In this document: positions 1 to 6,316 of the stretch, one piece after another | How the letters are laid out: each line of letters begins with the position of its first letter | Numbering within the stretch: the first letter of the stretch is position 1 | Assembly (NCBI GenBank): GCA_002405515.1 | Contig: DHLZ01000144.1 | Span: 1-11,004 of the forward strand | Reading direction: 5' to 3' | DNA: 11,004 bases | Source of the DNA: Planctomycetaceae bacterium UBA4655 | Lineage (GTDB): Bacteria > Planctomycetota > Planctomycetia > Pirellulales > UBA1268 | The notes under the pieces: model-generated | The model's input: only the letters and a program-made list of their open reading frames with translations | What the model was told of the DNA's origin: nothing | Databases searched by the model: none | Translations under genes and position numbers: made by a program

Positions 1-2
1 AC

Positions 3-167
3 TTGATGCTCCCGGTAGTACCCTGCCCGAGTTTGGCGTTGCGATCGATGCCGACGGGGTCATCTCACGGCGGGCTGGAGGAGCTGCTGTCCTCGGTCGA
101 ATCACAGCCCGTCGAATCGCGGCCCGCCAAAGAGCGGCCAGATGGCGACCGCTGGTGGTGGGACTGA
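3..167 (+). CDS. Possible 3' end of a rightward gene (partial, uncertain)
   Basis: An open frame runs in from the left edge and stops at a TGA at 165-167, 25 nt before the stop of the convergent RNA ligase gene. Its third codon positions are mostly G or C, as in the confident genes here, while the frame one base earlier is much poorer in GC3. The frame translates a 15-bp imperfect tandem repeat (96-126) as two pentapeptides, VESQP and VESRP, in a hydrophilic tail that ends in RWWWD. No domain is visible and the product is unknown. The first 20 or so residues do not look strongly protein-like, so this could be non-coding. A short leftward frame starting at an ATG at 63 is an alternative. Confidence 0.3.
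   Translation: MMLPVVPCPSLALRSMPTGSSHGGLEELLSSVESQPVESRPAKERPDGDRWWWD
96..126. repeat. 15-bp imperfect tandem duplication
   Basis: GTCGAATCACAGCCCG (96-111) is followed, sharing one base, by GTCGAATCGCGGCCCG (111-126). The two copies differ at two positions. The period is five codons. In the possible partial gene it reads VESQP-VESRP, with one silent change and one Q-to-R change. Confidence 0.7.
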
Positions 168-192
168 TCCGCTCGGGCCTCTTCGTGCGAGG

Positions 193-1209
193 CTACCGTT
201 CGGCGAGCAGGAACTCGTTGCTGATCGCCTTGAAGCTGATCGAGCCGCAGAGGCTTCGCACGACGATGCCCTCCCGCTCCTGGGCCTCCTTGGCGGCCGG
301 GAAGTGGTCGCGGTAGCGGCCTCTCGCCCTGTCGAGCAGATCGGTCATCGAATAGGAGAACGCTTCGCCGCGTTCCAGCACCGGCACGAAGGGCACGCCG
401 ACCGCGGCGGCAATCCCCAGGGCCTCGTCGAGCGGAAGCCTCGTGCGGGTGGCCGTGTTCACGACGGTGAACGCGTAAAAATCGACCTCCTTCAGGCCCA
501 GCTTGTTGCCCTGGATGCCCGGCCCCACGATCTCGCCCTGGAGGGCGATCTCGCCACCGAGCGACTCGAGCCCCGCCTTGATCCGGTAGCGGTCGTTCAC
601 CTTCCAGAACGTATGGTCGGGAGTCTGCTTGTAGCTGTAGTTTCGGCCGCACGCATGAAACTCGCCGTCTTTCGGATCGATGATGAACGTGCAGCTGGTG
701 CCGTCGAGCTTGAGGCTGATGTAGTAGGGCTTCCCCGCGAGGGCCGCGAGAAAGTGGTGCTCGTCATCCTGCTGCACCCGGATCTCTTCGGTCTTGGGAA
801 TCGACCAGCGGAAGGTTCGGGTGTCGCCGGCGATCTGGGCGGGGATCGGCGGCTCGTACTGCTCCACGCCGAGAAGTTCGGTGAGATCGGAGCCGACCGG
901 CAGCCCTGCCGCTTCGGGAAAGAGCCCCATCGGCAGGGCGAGGCCCTGGCTCAGGTGCTTCCGGAGCCTGACGGTGCGGAGTTTGAATTTCCCGAGGTCG
1001 GGCTTGAACGAGGACGCTCGCAGGAACTCATACCGCGGCTCTTCCGGGAGGAGGCTGTCGATCTCAAAGTAGACGCAGGGGTCGCCCTCGCGGAACTCGC
1101 CCTTCTTGGCCACGCACTCCCAGCCGAGCACGCCGACGGCCTCGATGACATCCGCGCCGGCGATCGGGCGGACGTGCTTCACGATCTGGAGGGAGGCGAG
1201 TTTTCTCAT
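193..1209 (-). CDS. RNA ligase, DRB0094 (Rnl5-like) family
   Basis: This 338-residue protein has the layout of the Deinococcus radiodurans DRB0094 RNA ligase family, whose members are about 340 residues. These enzymes seal 3'-OH/5'-phosphate RNA ends through a lysyl-AMP intermediate. Residues 1-115 form the family's N-terminal OB-like region. The nucleotidyltransferase domain follows: motif I KLDG at 167-170 (nucleophile K167), a conserved GRN at 188-190, motif III LQGEIVGPG around E226, motif IV EGIVVRS at 313-319, and motif V SFKAISNEF with K327. All key residues are present, so it should be active. The start is placed at MRKLASLQIV. An upstream in-frame ATG at 1341 would add 44 residues unlike the family and would overlap the divergent gene. 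No Shine-Dalgarno precedes the chosen ATG. No kinase/phosphatase or other RNA-repair gene lies nearby, so the substrate is unknown. Confidence 0.93.
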   Translation of the reverse strand: MRKLASLQIVKHVRPIAGADVIEAVGVLGWECVAKKGEFREGDPCVYFEIDSLLPEEPRYEFLRASSFKPDLGKFKLRTVRLRKHLSQGLALPMGLFPEAAGLPVGSDLTELLGVEQYEPPIPAQIAGDTRTFRWSIPKTEEIRVQQDDEHHFLAALAGKPYYISLKLDGTSCTFIIDPKDGEFHACGRNYSYKQTPDHTFWKVNDRYRIKAGLESLGGEIALQGEIVGPGIQGNKLGLKEVDFYAFTVVNTATRTRLPLDEALGIAAAVGVPFVPVLERGEAFSYSMTDLLDRARGRYRDHFPAAKEAQEREGIVVRSLCGSISFKAISNEFLLAER

Positions 1210-1291
1210 GGTGGAGGAGGGCGGGAGGGGATCGGACCGTTGGGCTGCGCCGCCACTCGGTGGGAAGTGTATCCGGCAGTCAGAGCGGAGC

Positions 1292-1313
1292 GTTTTCTTG
1301 GCGAGGAGAAAAC
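1292..1313 (+). promoter_or_regulatory. Ribosome-binding site displayed in a hairpin loop
   Basis: GAGGAG at 1303-1308 lies 6 nt upstream of the ATG at 1315, the clearest Shine-Dalgarno in the window, and it decides that start. It is flanked by a perfect 7-bp inverted repeat, GTTTTCT (1292-1298) and AGAAAAC (1307-1313). The 8-nt loop holds GAGG, and the last two bases of the site fall in the stem. The hairpin ends one base before the start codon. A role in translation control is inference. The stem is AT-rich and probably weak. Confidence 0.55.
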
Positions 1314-1314
1314 C

Positions 1315-3162
1315 ATGGCGACGGTCGCCGAAATGGCACAATGGTTCCGCAAGGCTTTCAACGAAACCCAGTCACAGATGCTCATAACCGACAATCCAAC
1401 CAACCGCGGCGGGGCACCCCGGGCAGCCGCCCCCGGATCGCCCCCCTGGCGACGGCCGGCCTGGAGTGCGGTCGTGCTTCTCGCCGTGCTCGCGGGCACG
1501 CTCGTCTGGGGACTCTTCGGGCCCGAGCCCGCCATCGTCGTCAGCCCGCGGACGACGTTCGTCACCGCCCCGCTGGCCGCGGACGGGCTGCCCGACTACG
1601 AGGCCGCCGCGCTGGCCATGGGCGGCCCGGCCCCCGCGGCGGAGAACAACGGGGCGGTGGACCTGCTCCAGGTAATGTGGCCCATGGGCATCGAGGCCGC
1701 GGACCTGGCGGCCGTCTGCGCCGCCCTCGGCATCTCCATCACGCCCCCGGCCCGGCCGCTCCCCGATCCGACGAAGTCCGCCGATGTCGGTGCCGAGTTT
1801 CAGGAAATGTTCGACGCATCGAGCGATCGCCCCTGGACCGGCGACGAAATGCCCGCCGTCGAGGCCTGGCTCCTGGATCAGGCCGCCCATCTGGACCGCC
1901 TCGTCGCGGCGGCGGACCGGCCGCAGTTCTGGTTGCCGGAGGCCGCGCTCATCGACGGACGGCCCGGGCAACTCAATGCCGGTTCACTCGAGTTCCGATG
2001 GATGCGAACGCTTCACAAGGTGCTCATGAGCCGGGCGAACTGGCACCTCGGTGCCGGCCGCCACGAGGCCGCCTGGCGGGACCGCCGGGCTGGCCTGCTC
2101 CTCAGCCGGCGGTATGCCGCGACGGTGCGCGGGATGTGGCGATCGGTCGTCGATCTGATGAACGCCGCGATGGAAAAGGGGATGACGCAGTGGGCGGCCC
2201 GCCATCTGCTCGGATCACCGGCGACTCCCGCCGACGTCATCGCGACGATCCGTCGAGACCTGGATGCGCTCGGCCCGCCTCCCGGCCCGGAGGCCGGCCT
2301 CGACGCGGAGCGGCGAGTCGCCGTCGACTTTCTCGTCTGGATCGCCCGGCGCGAGTCGGGGGGCCGTGCCGCACGCGAGACGGCGATCGCCAAGATCGAC
2401 GTCGGTCTGTTCGGCAGGCAGGTCGTTCTCGACGCGGAGCCTTGGGCGCGGTCCGCGTTGCGGACGAGCCTCGACTGGAACGTGGCCCTGGAGCGGATCA
2501 ACGACTTGCACGACCGCCATGCCTCGGCCGCGCGGCTGCCCACGCATGCGGAACGACGGGTGGCGCTCCACCGGCTCGACACGGAGGTCAGGAACGGACC
2601 GGCCGCGGCTCCAGCGACCGCATCTTCACGGTTCCTGGCCGCGATTCACTGGGCCTGGAGTCGCGGTCAACGCAGCCGCCTCGTGGGGGATGCGGTGGGG
2701 CGGCTTCTCGCCTCCGGAAGTTCGGAAGGGTATCTCGCCACGCTCGCCGAGCGTGATGCAATGCTCGACATGCTGCGGACGGCTGCCGCCTTGGCGGCCT
2801 GGCGAATCGATCGGCCGGCCGGCGACCCCCCGTACCCCGAGCAGCTCGAGGATCTCGTGCCGGCCTGTCTCGACCGGGTGCCCCTCGACCCGTTCACCGC
2901 CGCACCCCTGGTCTACGAGCGGCGGGGCGACGGGTATCTGCTGGTCAGTGCCGGACGCGACGGCGTCCATGACGGAGGGAACGACGAATCCGGCTCGCTC
3001 GTCGGCGGCGAGTGGCAGGCCGAACCCGCTGTCGCCGCCGCGGACTACGACGACATTTTCGGCGTTCGCACAAGGCCGCGCACGTTCGACCTGGTGATCC
3101 GCATCCCGTGGGCTGACCATCCGCTGAAGACACCGCCGCCCCCGCCGACGAGCACGCCGTGA
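1315..3162 (+). CDS. Membrane-anchored protein of unknown function with a pseudopilin-G-like C-terminal motif
   Basis: The 615-residue product is not a recognised enzyme. Residues 1-47 are short, polar and Pro/Arg-rich. Residues 48-69 (SAVVLLAVLAGTLVWGLFG core) form one transmembrane helix. The Arg pair just before it predicts that the large C-terminal part is outside the cytoplasm. The middle (about 80-490) is rich in Ala, Arg and Trp and probably helical. Residues 505-547 (PPYPEQLEDLVP, VPLDPFTAAPLVY, GDGYLLVSAG), followed by DGVHDGG, match the pattern 'P-x-L-x-x-L-VP ... P-DPF-PL-Y ... GY-L-S-G-DG-DGG' of many planctomycete proteins that resemble the end of type II secretion pseudopilin G. 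The tail is proline-rich. Start chosen at ATG 1315 because of its strong ribosome-binding site. The frame stays open to 142, but that part is antisense to the RNA ligase. It diverges from the RNA ligase by 105 nt. Confidence 0.8.
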   Translation: MATVAEMAQWFRKAFNETQSQMLITDNPTNRGGAPRAAAPGSPPWRRPAWSAVVLLAVLAGTLVWGLFGPEPAIVVSPRTTFVTAPLAADGLPDYEAAALAMGGPAPAAENNGAVDLLQVMWPMGIEAADLAAVCAALGISITPPARPLPDPTKSADVGAEFQEMFDASSDRPWTGDEMPAVEAWLLDQAAHLDRLVAAADRPQFWLPEAALIDGRPGQLNAGSLEFRWMRTLHKVLMSRANWHLGAGRHEAAWRDRRAGLLLSRRYAATVRGMWRSVVDLMNAAMEKGMTQWAARHLLGSPATPADVIATIRRDLDALGPPPGPEAGLDAERRVAVDFLVWIARRESGGRAARETAIAKIDVGLFGRQVVLDAEPWARSALRTSLDWNVALERINDLHDRHASAARLPTHAERRVALHRLDTEVRNGPAAAPATASSRFLAAIHWAWSRGQRSRLVGDAVGRLLASGSSEGYLATLAERDAMLDMLRTAAALAAWRIDRPAGDPPYPEQLEDLVPACLDRVPLDPFTAAPLVYERRGDGYLLVSAGRDGVHDGGNDESGSLVGGEWQAEPAVAAADYDDIFGVRTRPRTFDLVIRIPWADHPLKTPPPPPTSTP

Positions 3163-3171
3163 TCGACAGTC

Positions 3172-3194
3172 GGCGACGCGACTCAGTCGTCGCC
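3172..3194. terminator. Hairpin between two convergent stop codons
   Basis: GGCGACG (3172-3178) and CGTCGCC (3188-3194) form a perfect 7-bp GC-rich stem with a 9-nt loop. The stem nearly fills the 31-nt gap between the membrane-protein gene (stop at 3160-3162) and the aldehyde dehydrogenase gene (stop at 3194-3196). No T-tract follows on either strand, so this is not a canonical intrinsic terminator. A role in bidirectional termination or 3'-end protection is inferred from position. Confidence 0.4.
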
Positions 3195-4759
3195 TACCCG
3201 CGGGTCCAGCCGCCATCGACGTATCGCCACGGTCGGCAGGATGGCGGAGCGTCGCGGAGCATTTCGGGAAGGTTGTGCTGCGAGAAGCCGTCGAAGCAGA
3301 CGCGGCGGGCGAACCGCAGGATCGACCAGGGCATCCCGACCGCCGAGAAGAAGGGGGGGCCGGCCGAGGGCCAGGGGCCGCCATGCTGCATCGGCGGCGT
3401 GACGGCGAGGCCGGTGGGCATGCGGTTCTCGATGATCCGGCCGGAGCGTTCGACGAGGAACGGGGCGATCGCCGCGAAGGCCGTCGCGTCGCGGCCGTCG
3501 TGGGCGGCGTAGAGGCTCGCCCCGAGCGACCCTTGGACGCATGCCACGGCGCGGGCCAGTTCGTCCAGCGACCGGCATCGCACGAGGAGCGTCGCGTTGC
3601 CGAAGGCCTCCGCGAGCAGGCGATCCGGCCTCGCGAGCACTTCGGAGGCCGCCACGGTGAGCAGCGTCGGCGGATGCTCGCAGGGGCCGGCTACTGCGGC
3701 TTCGCCCCGGGCGACGAGCGTCGCGCCGGCCTGCGAGAGCCGCTCGATCGCCGCGACGAGCCGTGCACGTCCTGCGGGCCCCAGGAGCACCTGCGGTTGC
3801 GTGGAGGCGAATCGCGAGGCGAGCGACCGCACGAACGCCTCGCCCGCCGCGTCGTCGACGACGAAGACCGCGCCGGGCTTCGTGCAGAACTGCCCGGCCG
3901 ATCCGGTCACGCTCGCGACGAGTTCGCCGGCGATCGCGTCGCCCCGTTCGGCGACCGCCCCGGGCAGGAGCACCACCGGATTCACGCTCCCCATCTCGAC
4001 CCAGATCACGCGGCCCGCTGCCGTGGCCGCCGCGAAGAGCCGCTTGCCCGCCTCCTGGCTGCCGGTGAAGCCGGTCGCCCCGACCCGGGGGTCGGCCACG
4101 AGCCGCTCGCCGTCGGCGGCAGCGATCCCGTGGAGCAGTTGGACGGTCGCCCGCGGGAGCCCGGTCTCTTCGACCGCGGCGAGAGCCTCCACGGCTGCCA
4201 GTCGCGACACCGACGGATGGCCCGGGTGGGCCTTCGCGATCACGGGATTGCCCGCCGCGATCGCCGCCGCGAAGTCGCCTCCCGTCACGCCGCCGTAGGC
4301 CAGCGGAAAGTTCCCGGGGGGAAACACGACCACCGGCCCGAGGCCCATCGCCATGGAGCGGATGTTTCGCCGCGAGTCGATCATCGCCATCCGCCAGGTC
4401 TGCTCACGGGCCGCGGCGGCCGCCTGCCGCAGCTGGTCGAGCATCCGGGGCAGCTCGACCTCCGCGAGCCGCGGCGTCACCGCGAGGCCGGTCTCGGCAT
4501 GCGAGGCGGCGACGAGCTGCTCGGCGATCGATGCAAGCCGCTCGGCGTAGCGATCGAGGAACGCGGCGAGGCGTTCCGGGGGCGTCGCCCGCAGCTCGGC
4601 TGCCGCGGACGATGCGGCATGAATCGCCGCCTTGACGTCGCTCCAGCCGCTCACCGGCCAGACCGCCTCCCGCAGCGAGCCCGTCGAGGGATCGACGGCC
4701 CGAAAGTTGTCGATGGCTTCGGCGGCCCGCCACGCGCCGGCGACGAGGATGGGTTCCAT
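3194..4759 (-). CDS. Aldehyde dehydrogenase, NADP-type, ketoglutarate-semialdehyde dehydrogenase-like
   Basis: A 521-residue aldehyde dehydrogenase, which oxidises an aldehyde to a carboxylate with NAD(P)+ in the cytoplasm. The full catalytic set is visible: N150 in FPPGNFPLA (oxyanion hole), K176 in VIAKAHPGHP (cofactor), FTGSQEAGK at 231-239 (Rossmann loop), E255 in VEMG (general base), C292 in GQFCTKPG (nucleophile) and EAFG at 384-387. The GGD at 160-162, the KAHP motif, and the C-terminal MPTGLAVTPPMQHGGP and RFARRVCF segments resemble the alpha-ketoglutaric semialdehyde dehydrogenase subgroup (sugar acid or hydroxyproline breakdown). The physiological aldehyde cannot be read from sequence, and no sugar-acid pathway gene is next to it. 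It starts 10 nt after the top6A stop, with no Shine-Dalgarno, which suggests co-transcription. The C-terminus runs about 20 residues past the last family motif. Confidence 0.92.
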   Translation of the reverse strand: MEPILVAGAWRAAEAIDNFRAVDPSTGSLREAVWPVSGWSDVKAAIHAASSAAAELRATPPERLAAFLDRYAERLASIAEQLVAASHAETGLAVTPRLAEVELPRMLDQLRQAAAAAREQTWRMAMIDSRRNIRSMAMGLGPVVVFPPGNFPLAYGGVTGGDFAAAIAAGNPVIAKAHPGHPSVSRLAAVEALAAVEETGLPRATVQLLHGIAAADGERLVADPRVGATGFTGSQEAGKRLFAAATAAGRVIWVEMGSVNPVVLLPGAVAERGDAIAGELVASVTGSAGQFCTKPGAVFVVDDAAGEAFVRSLASRFASTQPQVLLGPAGRARLVAAIERLSQAGATLVARGEAAVAGPCEHPPTLLTVAASEVLARPDRLLAEAFGNATLLVRCRSLDELARAVACVQGSLGASLYAAHDGRDATAFAAIAPFLVERSGRIIENRMPTGLAVTPPMQHGGPWPSAGPPFFSAVGMPWSILRFARRVCFDGFSQHNLPEMLRDAPPSCRPWRYVDGGWTRG

Positions 4760-4769
4760 GGAATCGCCG

Positions 4770-5915
4770 TCAGTCGAGCCAGTCGCCCTCGTCGATCCGC
4801 TCGGGCGTGTAGACCTCGGTGACGTAGCTGATGTCCTTCGAGATGAGCGACTCGACCTCGAGCTTGAACCCGTTGGTGAGCATCGTCTCGATCTCCTTCT
4901 GCCAGCCCTTCTTCCCGGCGAACCACGGGTAGGCGGCGATCTGCTTCGCCCGCTTGATGTCGGTGTCGGCGAGCTGGATCTGCACGCTCGGGGAGAGCTT
5001 GCACCGTCCGAAGTCGCGGCTCCGCAGTCCGAGGAACCTCGCCTCGGGGATCGCCATCCGCTTCGACTCGTAGGCGAGGTTGATCGATCCCTGCTTGAGC
5101 ACGGAATAGATGTAGTAGCCCCAGGGGTCGTTGTCGAGCAGGCAGTAGACCGGCAGCTTCAGCTCGTTGTGGAGCCTGTAGAGCATCCGCCGCACGCCGC
5201 GGGGGGGCTGGCCGCCGCCGTGCGTGAGCAGGCAGCCGTGCTTCTTCCAGTACTTGTCCTCGTTGAACCGCCGCCAGACCGTGTCCTTCTCGACGTGCAG
5301 GATGTACTTCGCGTCGCACTTCTTGAACTGGATGACGTCGGCCTCGACGATCGAGGGGATGCTGTAGCCGCCGGATCCCATCCTCGCGCAGTCGATCTCG
5401 TCGCCGGAGTCGATGAGCGTGATCGGGCCCACCATGCCGCCGCGGTTGCTCGCGTAGACGTGGAGTTCCTCGCGAAGGCTCTCGAGCGTCACCTCGAGAT
5501 CCTCGATCATCGGGTCACACTCCTCCTGCGTTGCGAACGTCTCCTCGCGGGTTCCCTCGATCGTGTGCTTGAGCAGGTAGTAGAGCCCTCGGATGCTCGT
5601 GGTCTTCTGCTGGTCGATCAGCTGCTTGCAGCCGGTGGCGACGAGGAGCGTCTGCATGTAGCTCTTCGCCTGGGAGAGGTTGAAGAGCTGGCGGCAGTTG
5701 GTCTGCGAGCCCATCTCGATGATCCGTCGCGACTTGTTCCACCGGGTGTTGGAGAGGCTGCGGGCGGGGATGTCGAGGTGGGGATCCCGCTTCTTCTCGG
5801 CGGCGGTCACCACCTTGTCGGCGAGATCGACGATGAGCCCCCGCGTCTTCTGGTCTACGGGTGGCAGCTTCGGGGACGCCTTCGATGCGGGCTTCGACTT
5901 GGTCTTGGAGGCCAT
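4770..5915 (-). CDS. top6A: DNA topoisomerase VI subunit A (Spo11/Top6A family)
   Basis: This 381-residue protein is the DNA-cleaving subunit of a type IIB topoisomerase, which makes a double-strand break through tyrosyl-DNA links so another duplex can pass. The N-terminal 20 residues are Lys/Ser/Pro-rich. The winged-helix (CAP-like) domain carries SIRGLYYLLKHT at 107-118, and Y113 is the expected catalytic tyrosine, by analogy with the second aromatic residue of the Spo11 motif. The Toprim domain has E209 in LHVEKDTV and D261/D263 in LLDNDPWGYY, the metal-binding acids. The Spo11-type region follows (QGSINLAYESKRMA, PEARFLGL). All catalytic residues are intact. Subunit A needs the ATPase subunit B, but no B gene is adjacent on either side. 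The start ATG at 5915 lacks a good Shine-Dalgarno. Topoisomerase VI is mainly archaeal and plant, with scattered bacterial cases. Confidence 0.92.
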   Translation of the reverse strand: MASKTKSKPASKASPKLPPVDQKTRGLIVDLADKVVTAAEKKRDPHLDIPARSLSNTRWNKSRRIIEMGSQTNCRQLFNLSQAKSYMQTLLVATGCKQLIDQQKTTSIRGLYYLLKHTIEGTREETFATQEECDPMIEDLEVTLESLREELHVYASNRGGMVGPITLIDSGDEIDCARMGSGGYSIPSIVEADVIQFKKCDAKYILHVEKDTVWRRFNEDKYWKKHGCLLTHGGGQPPRGVRRMLYRLHNELKLPVYCLLDNDPWGYYIYSVLKQGSINLAYESKRMAIPEARFLGLRSRDFGRCKLSPSVQIQLADTDIKRAKQIAAYPWFAGKKGWQKEIETMLTNGFKLEVESLISKDISYVTEVYTPERIDEGDWLD

Positions 5916-5985
5916 GCGGGATAGGCTCTTCGGGACTGGGGAACGGAATCGTTCGCCACAGCCTAGCGTTCGCCCGCGGACTTTT

Positions 5986-6013
5986 CACCCGCCGAGCCAC
6001 TCACCCGCCCGAG
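5986..6013. repeat. Short direct repeat upstream of the small membrane ORF
   Basis: CACCCGCCGAG (5986-5996) recurs as CACCCGCCCGAG (6002-6013) with a 16-bp period, differing by one inserted C. It lies in the 108-nt divergent region between top6A and the small ORF. The second copy runs into the GAGGA ribosome-binding site of that ORF. It could be an operator or chance low-complexity sequence. Confidence 0.4.
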
Positions 6014-6023
6014 GAAGCCCGCC

Positions 6024-6110
6024 GTGAAGTACTACGTCGCCTTCGCCCTCTTCGGCCTGCTCGCCGGCCTCGGCACGTTCATCGTCTGCCGGCCGAGCCG
6101 CCGCGAGTGA
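6024..6110 (+). CDS. 28-residue single-helix membrane peptide
   Basis: A GTG-initiated ORF encodes 28 residues. It starts MKYYVAFALFGLL, continues as a glycine-containing hydrophobic stretch to about residue 22 (AGLGTFIVC), and ends in a basic tail, RPSRRE. This is one transmembrane helix with a lysine at one end and arginines at the other. GAGGA at 6011-6015 lies 8 nt upstream of the GTG, a better ribosome-binding site than most larger genes here have. No cleavable signal peptide is apparent. A cysteine ends the helix (C22). I do not recognise a named family and assign no function. It diverges from top6A by 108 nt and converges on the DegT-family gene across the structured repeat. The hydrophobic reading frame, ribosome-binding site and TGA together support a real gene, but the ORF is short enough that chance remains possible. 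Confidence 0.55.
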   Translation: MKYYVAFALFGLLAGLGTFIVCRPSRRE

Positions 6111-6128
6111 TCGCCGGGATTCGGGGCT

Positions 6129-6301
6129 CCCCTCACTGTCAACTCTGCTGGTTCGGGGCCGCCCGTGCCCATCGCCGGACGCTCGCTGCGCCCATCCTGG
6201 GCTTCGCTCGCTCGGATGCCGACTTCGCTACGCAATCCTTGCTTCGCTTGTCGGCATACGCCGGCTCCTGGGCACGGGCAGCCCCTCACGGTCAACGCTG
6301 C
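6129..6301. repeat. Structured intergenic repeat element
   Basis: This fills most of the gap between two convergent genes. A 20-bp direct repeat with two mismatches bounds it (6129-6148 and 6282-6301; core CCCCTCAC-GTCAAC-CTGC). Inside, GCCCGTGCCCA (6161-6171) pairs perfectly with 6269-6279, and GCCGG (6174-6178) pairs with 6261-6265. Further in, ATGCCGAC (6216-6223) pairs with GTCGGCAT (6250-6257). Two mini-hairpins share the same TCC loop: GCCCA-TCC-TGGGC (6190-6202) and GCAA-TCC-TTGC (6232-6242). Each leads into TTCGCT, and CTTCGCT occurs three times (6202, 6223, 6242). No frame here looks coding. The nested symmetry suggests a REP/BIME-like or other mobile repeat, or a structured transcript end. 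The repeat pairings are seen directly, and the role is inference. Confidence 0.6.
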
Positions 6302-6316
6302 GATTTCCGCGGGCGT

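Noticed and set aside
142..1314. Upstream extension of the membrane-protein frame, open for 391 more codons
   Set aside because: It is entirely antisense to the well-supported RNA ligase and its leader. A strong ribosome-binding site at 1303-1308 marks ATG 1315 as the start.
1260..2756. Alternative rightward frame inside the membrane-protein gene
   Set aside because: Arg/Gly/Pro-rich frame-shifted product with no membrane helix; it is the +1-type shadow of the real frame.
3275..4822. Long rightward open frame opposite the aldehyde dehydrogenase
   Set aside because: Composition shadow of a high-GC gene; it is rich in Arg, Gly and Glu, has no family motifs, and the other strand shows a complete catalytic set.
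193..5915. RNA ligase, membrane protein, aldehyde dehydrogenase and topoisomerase VI A as one defence or repair island
   Set aside because: The genes lie in three separate transcription units with convergent and divergent boundaries, lack defence hallmarks, and look chromosomal in composition.
4632..5924. 430-codon rightward open frame opposite top6A
   Set aside because: Antisense shadow; it is Leu/Asp/Val-rich without motifs, and the Toprim and tyrosine motifs lie on the opposite strand.
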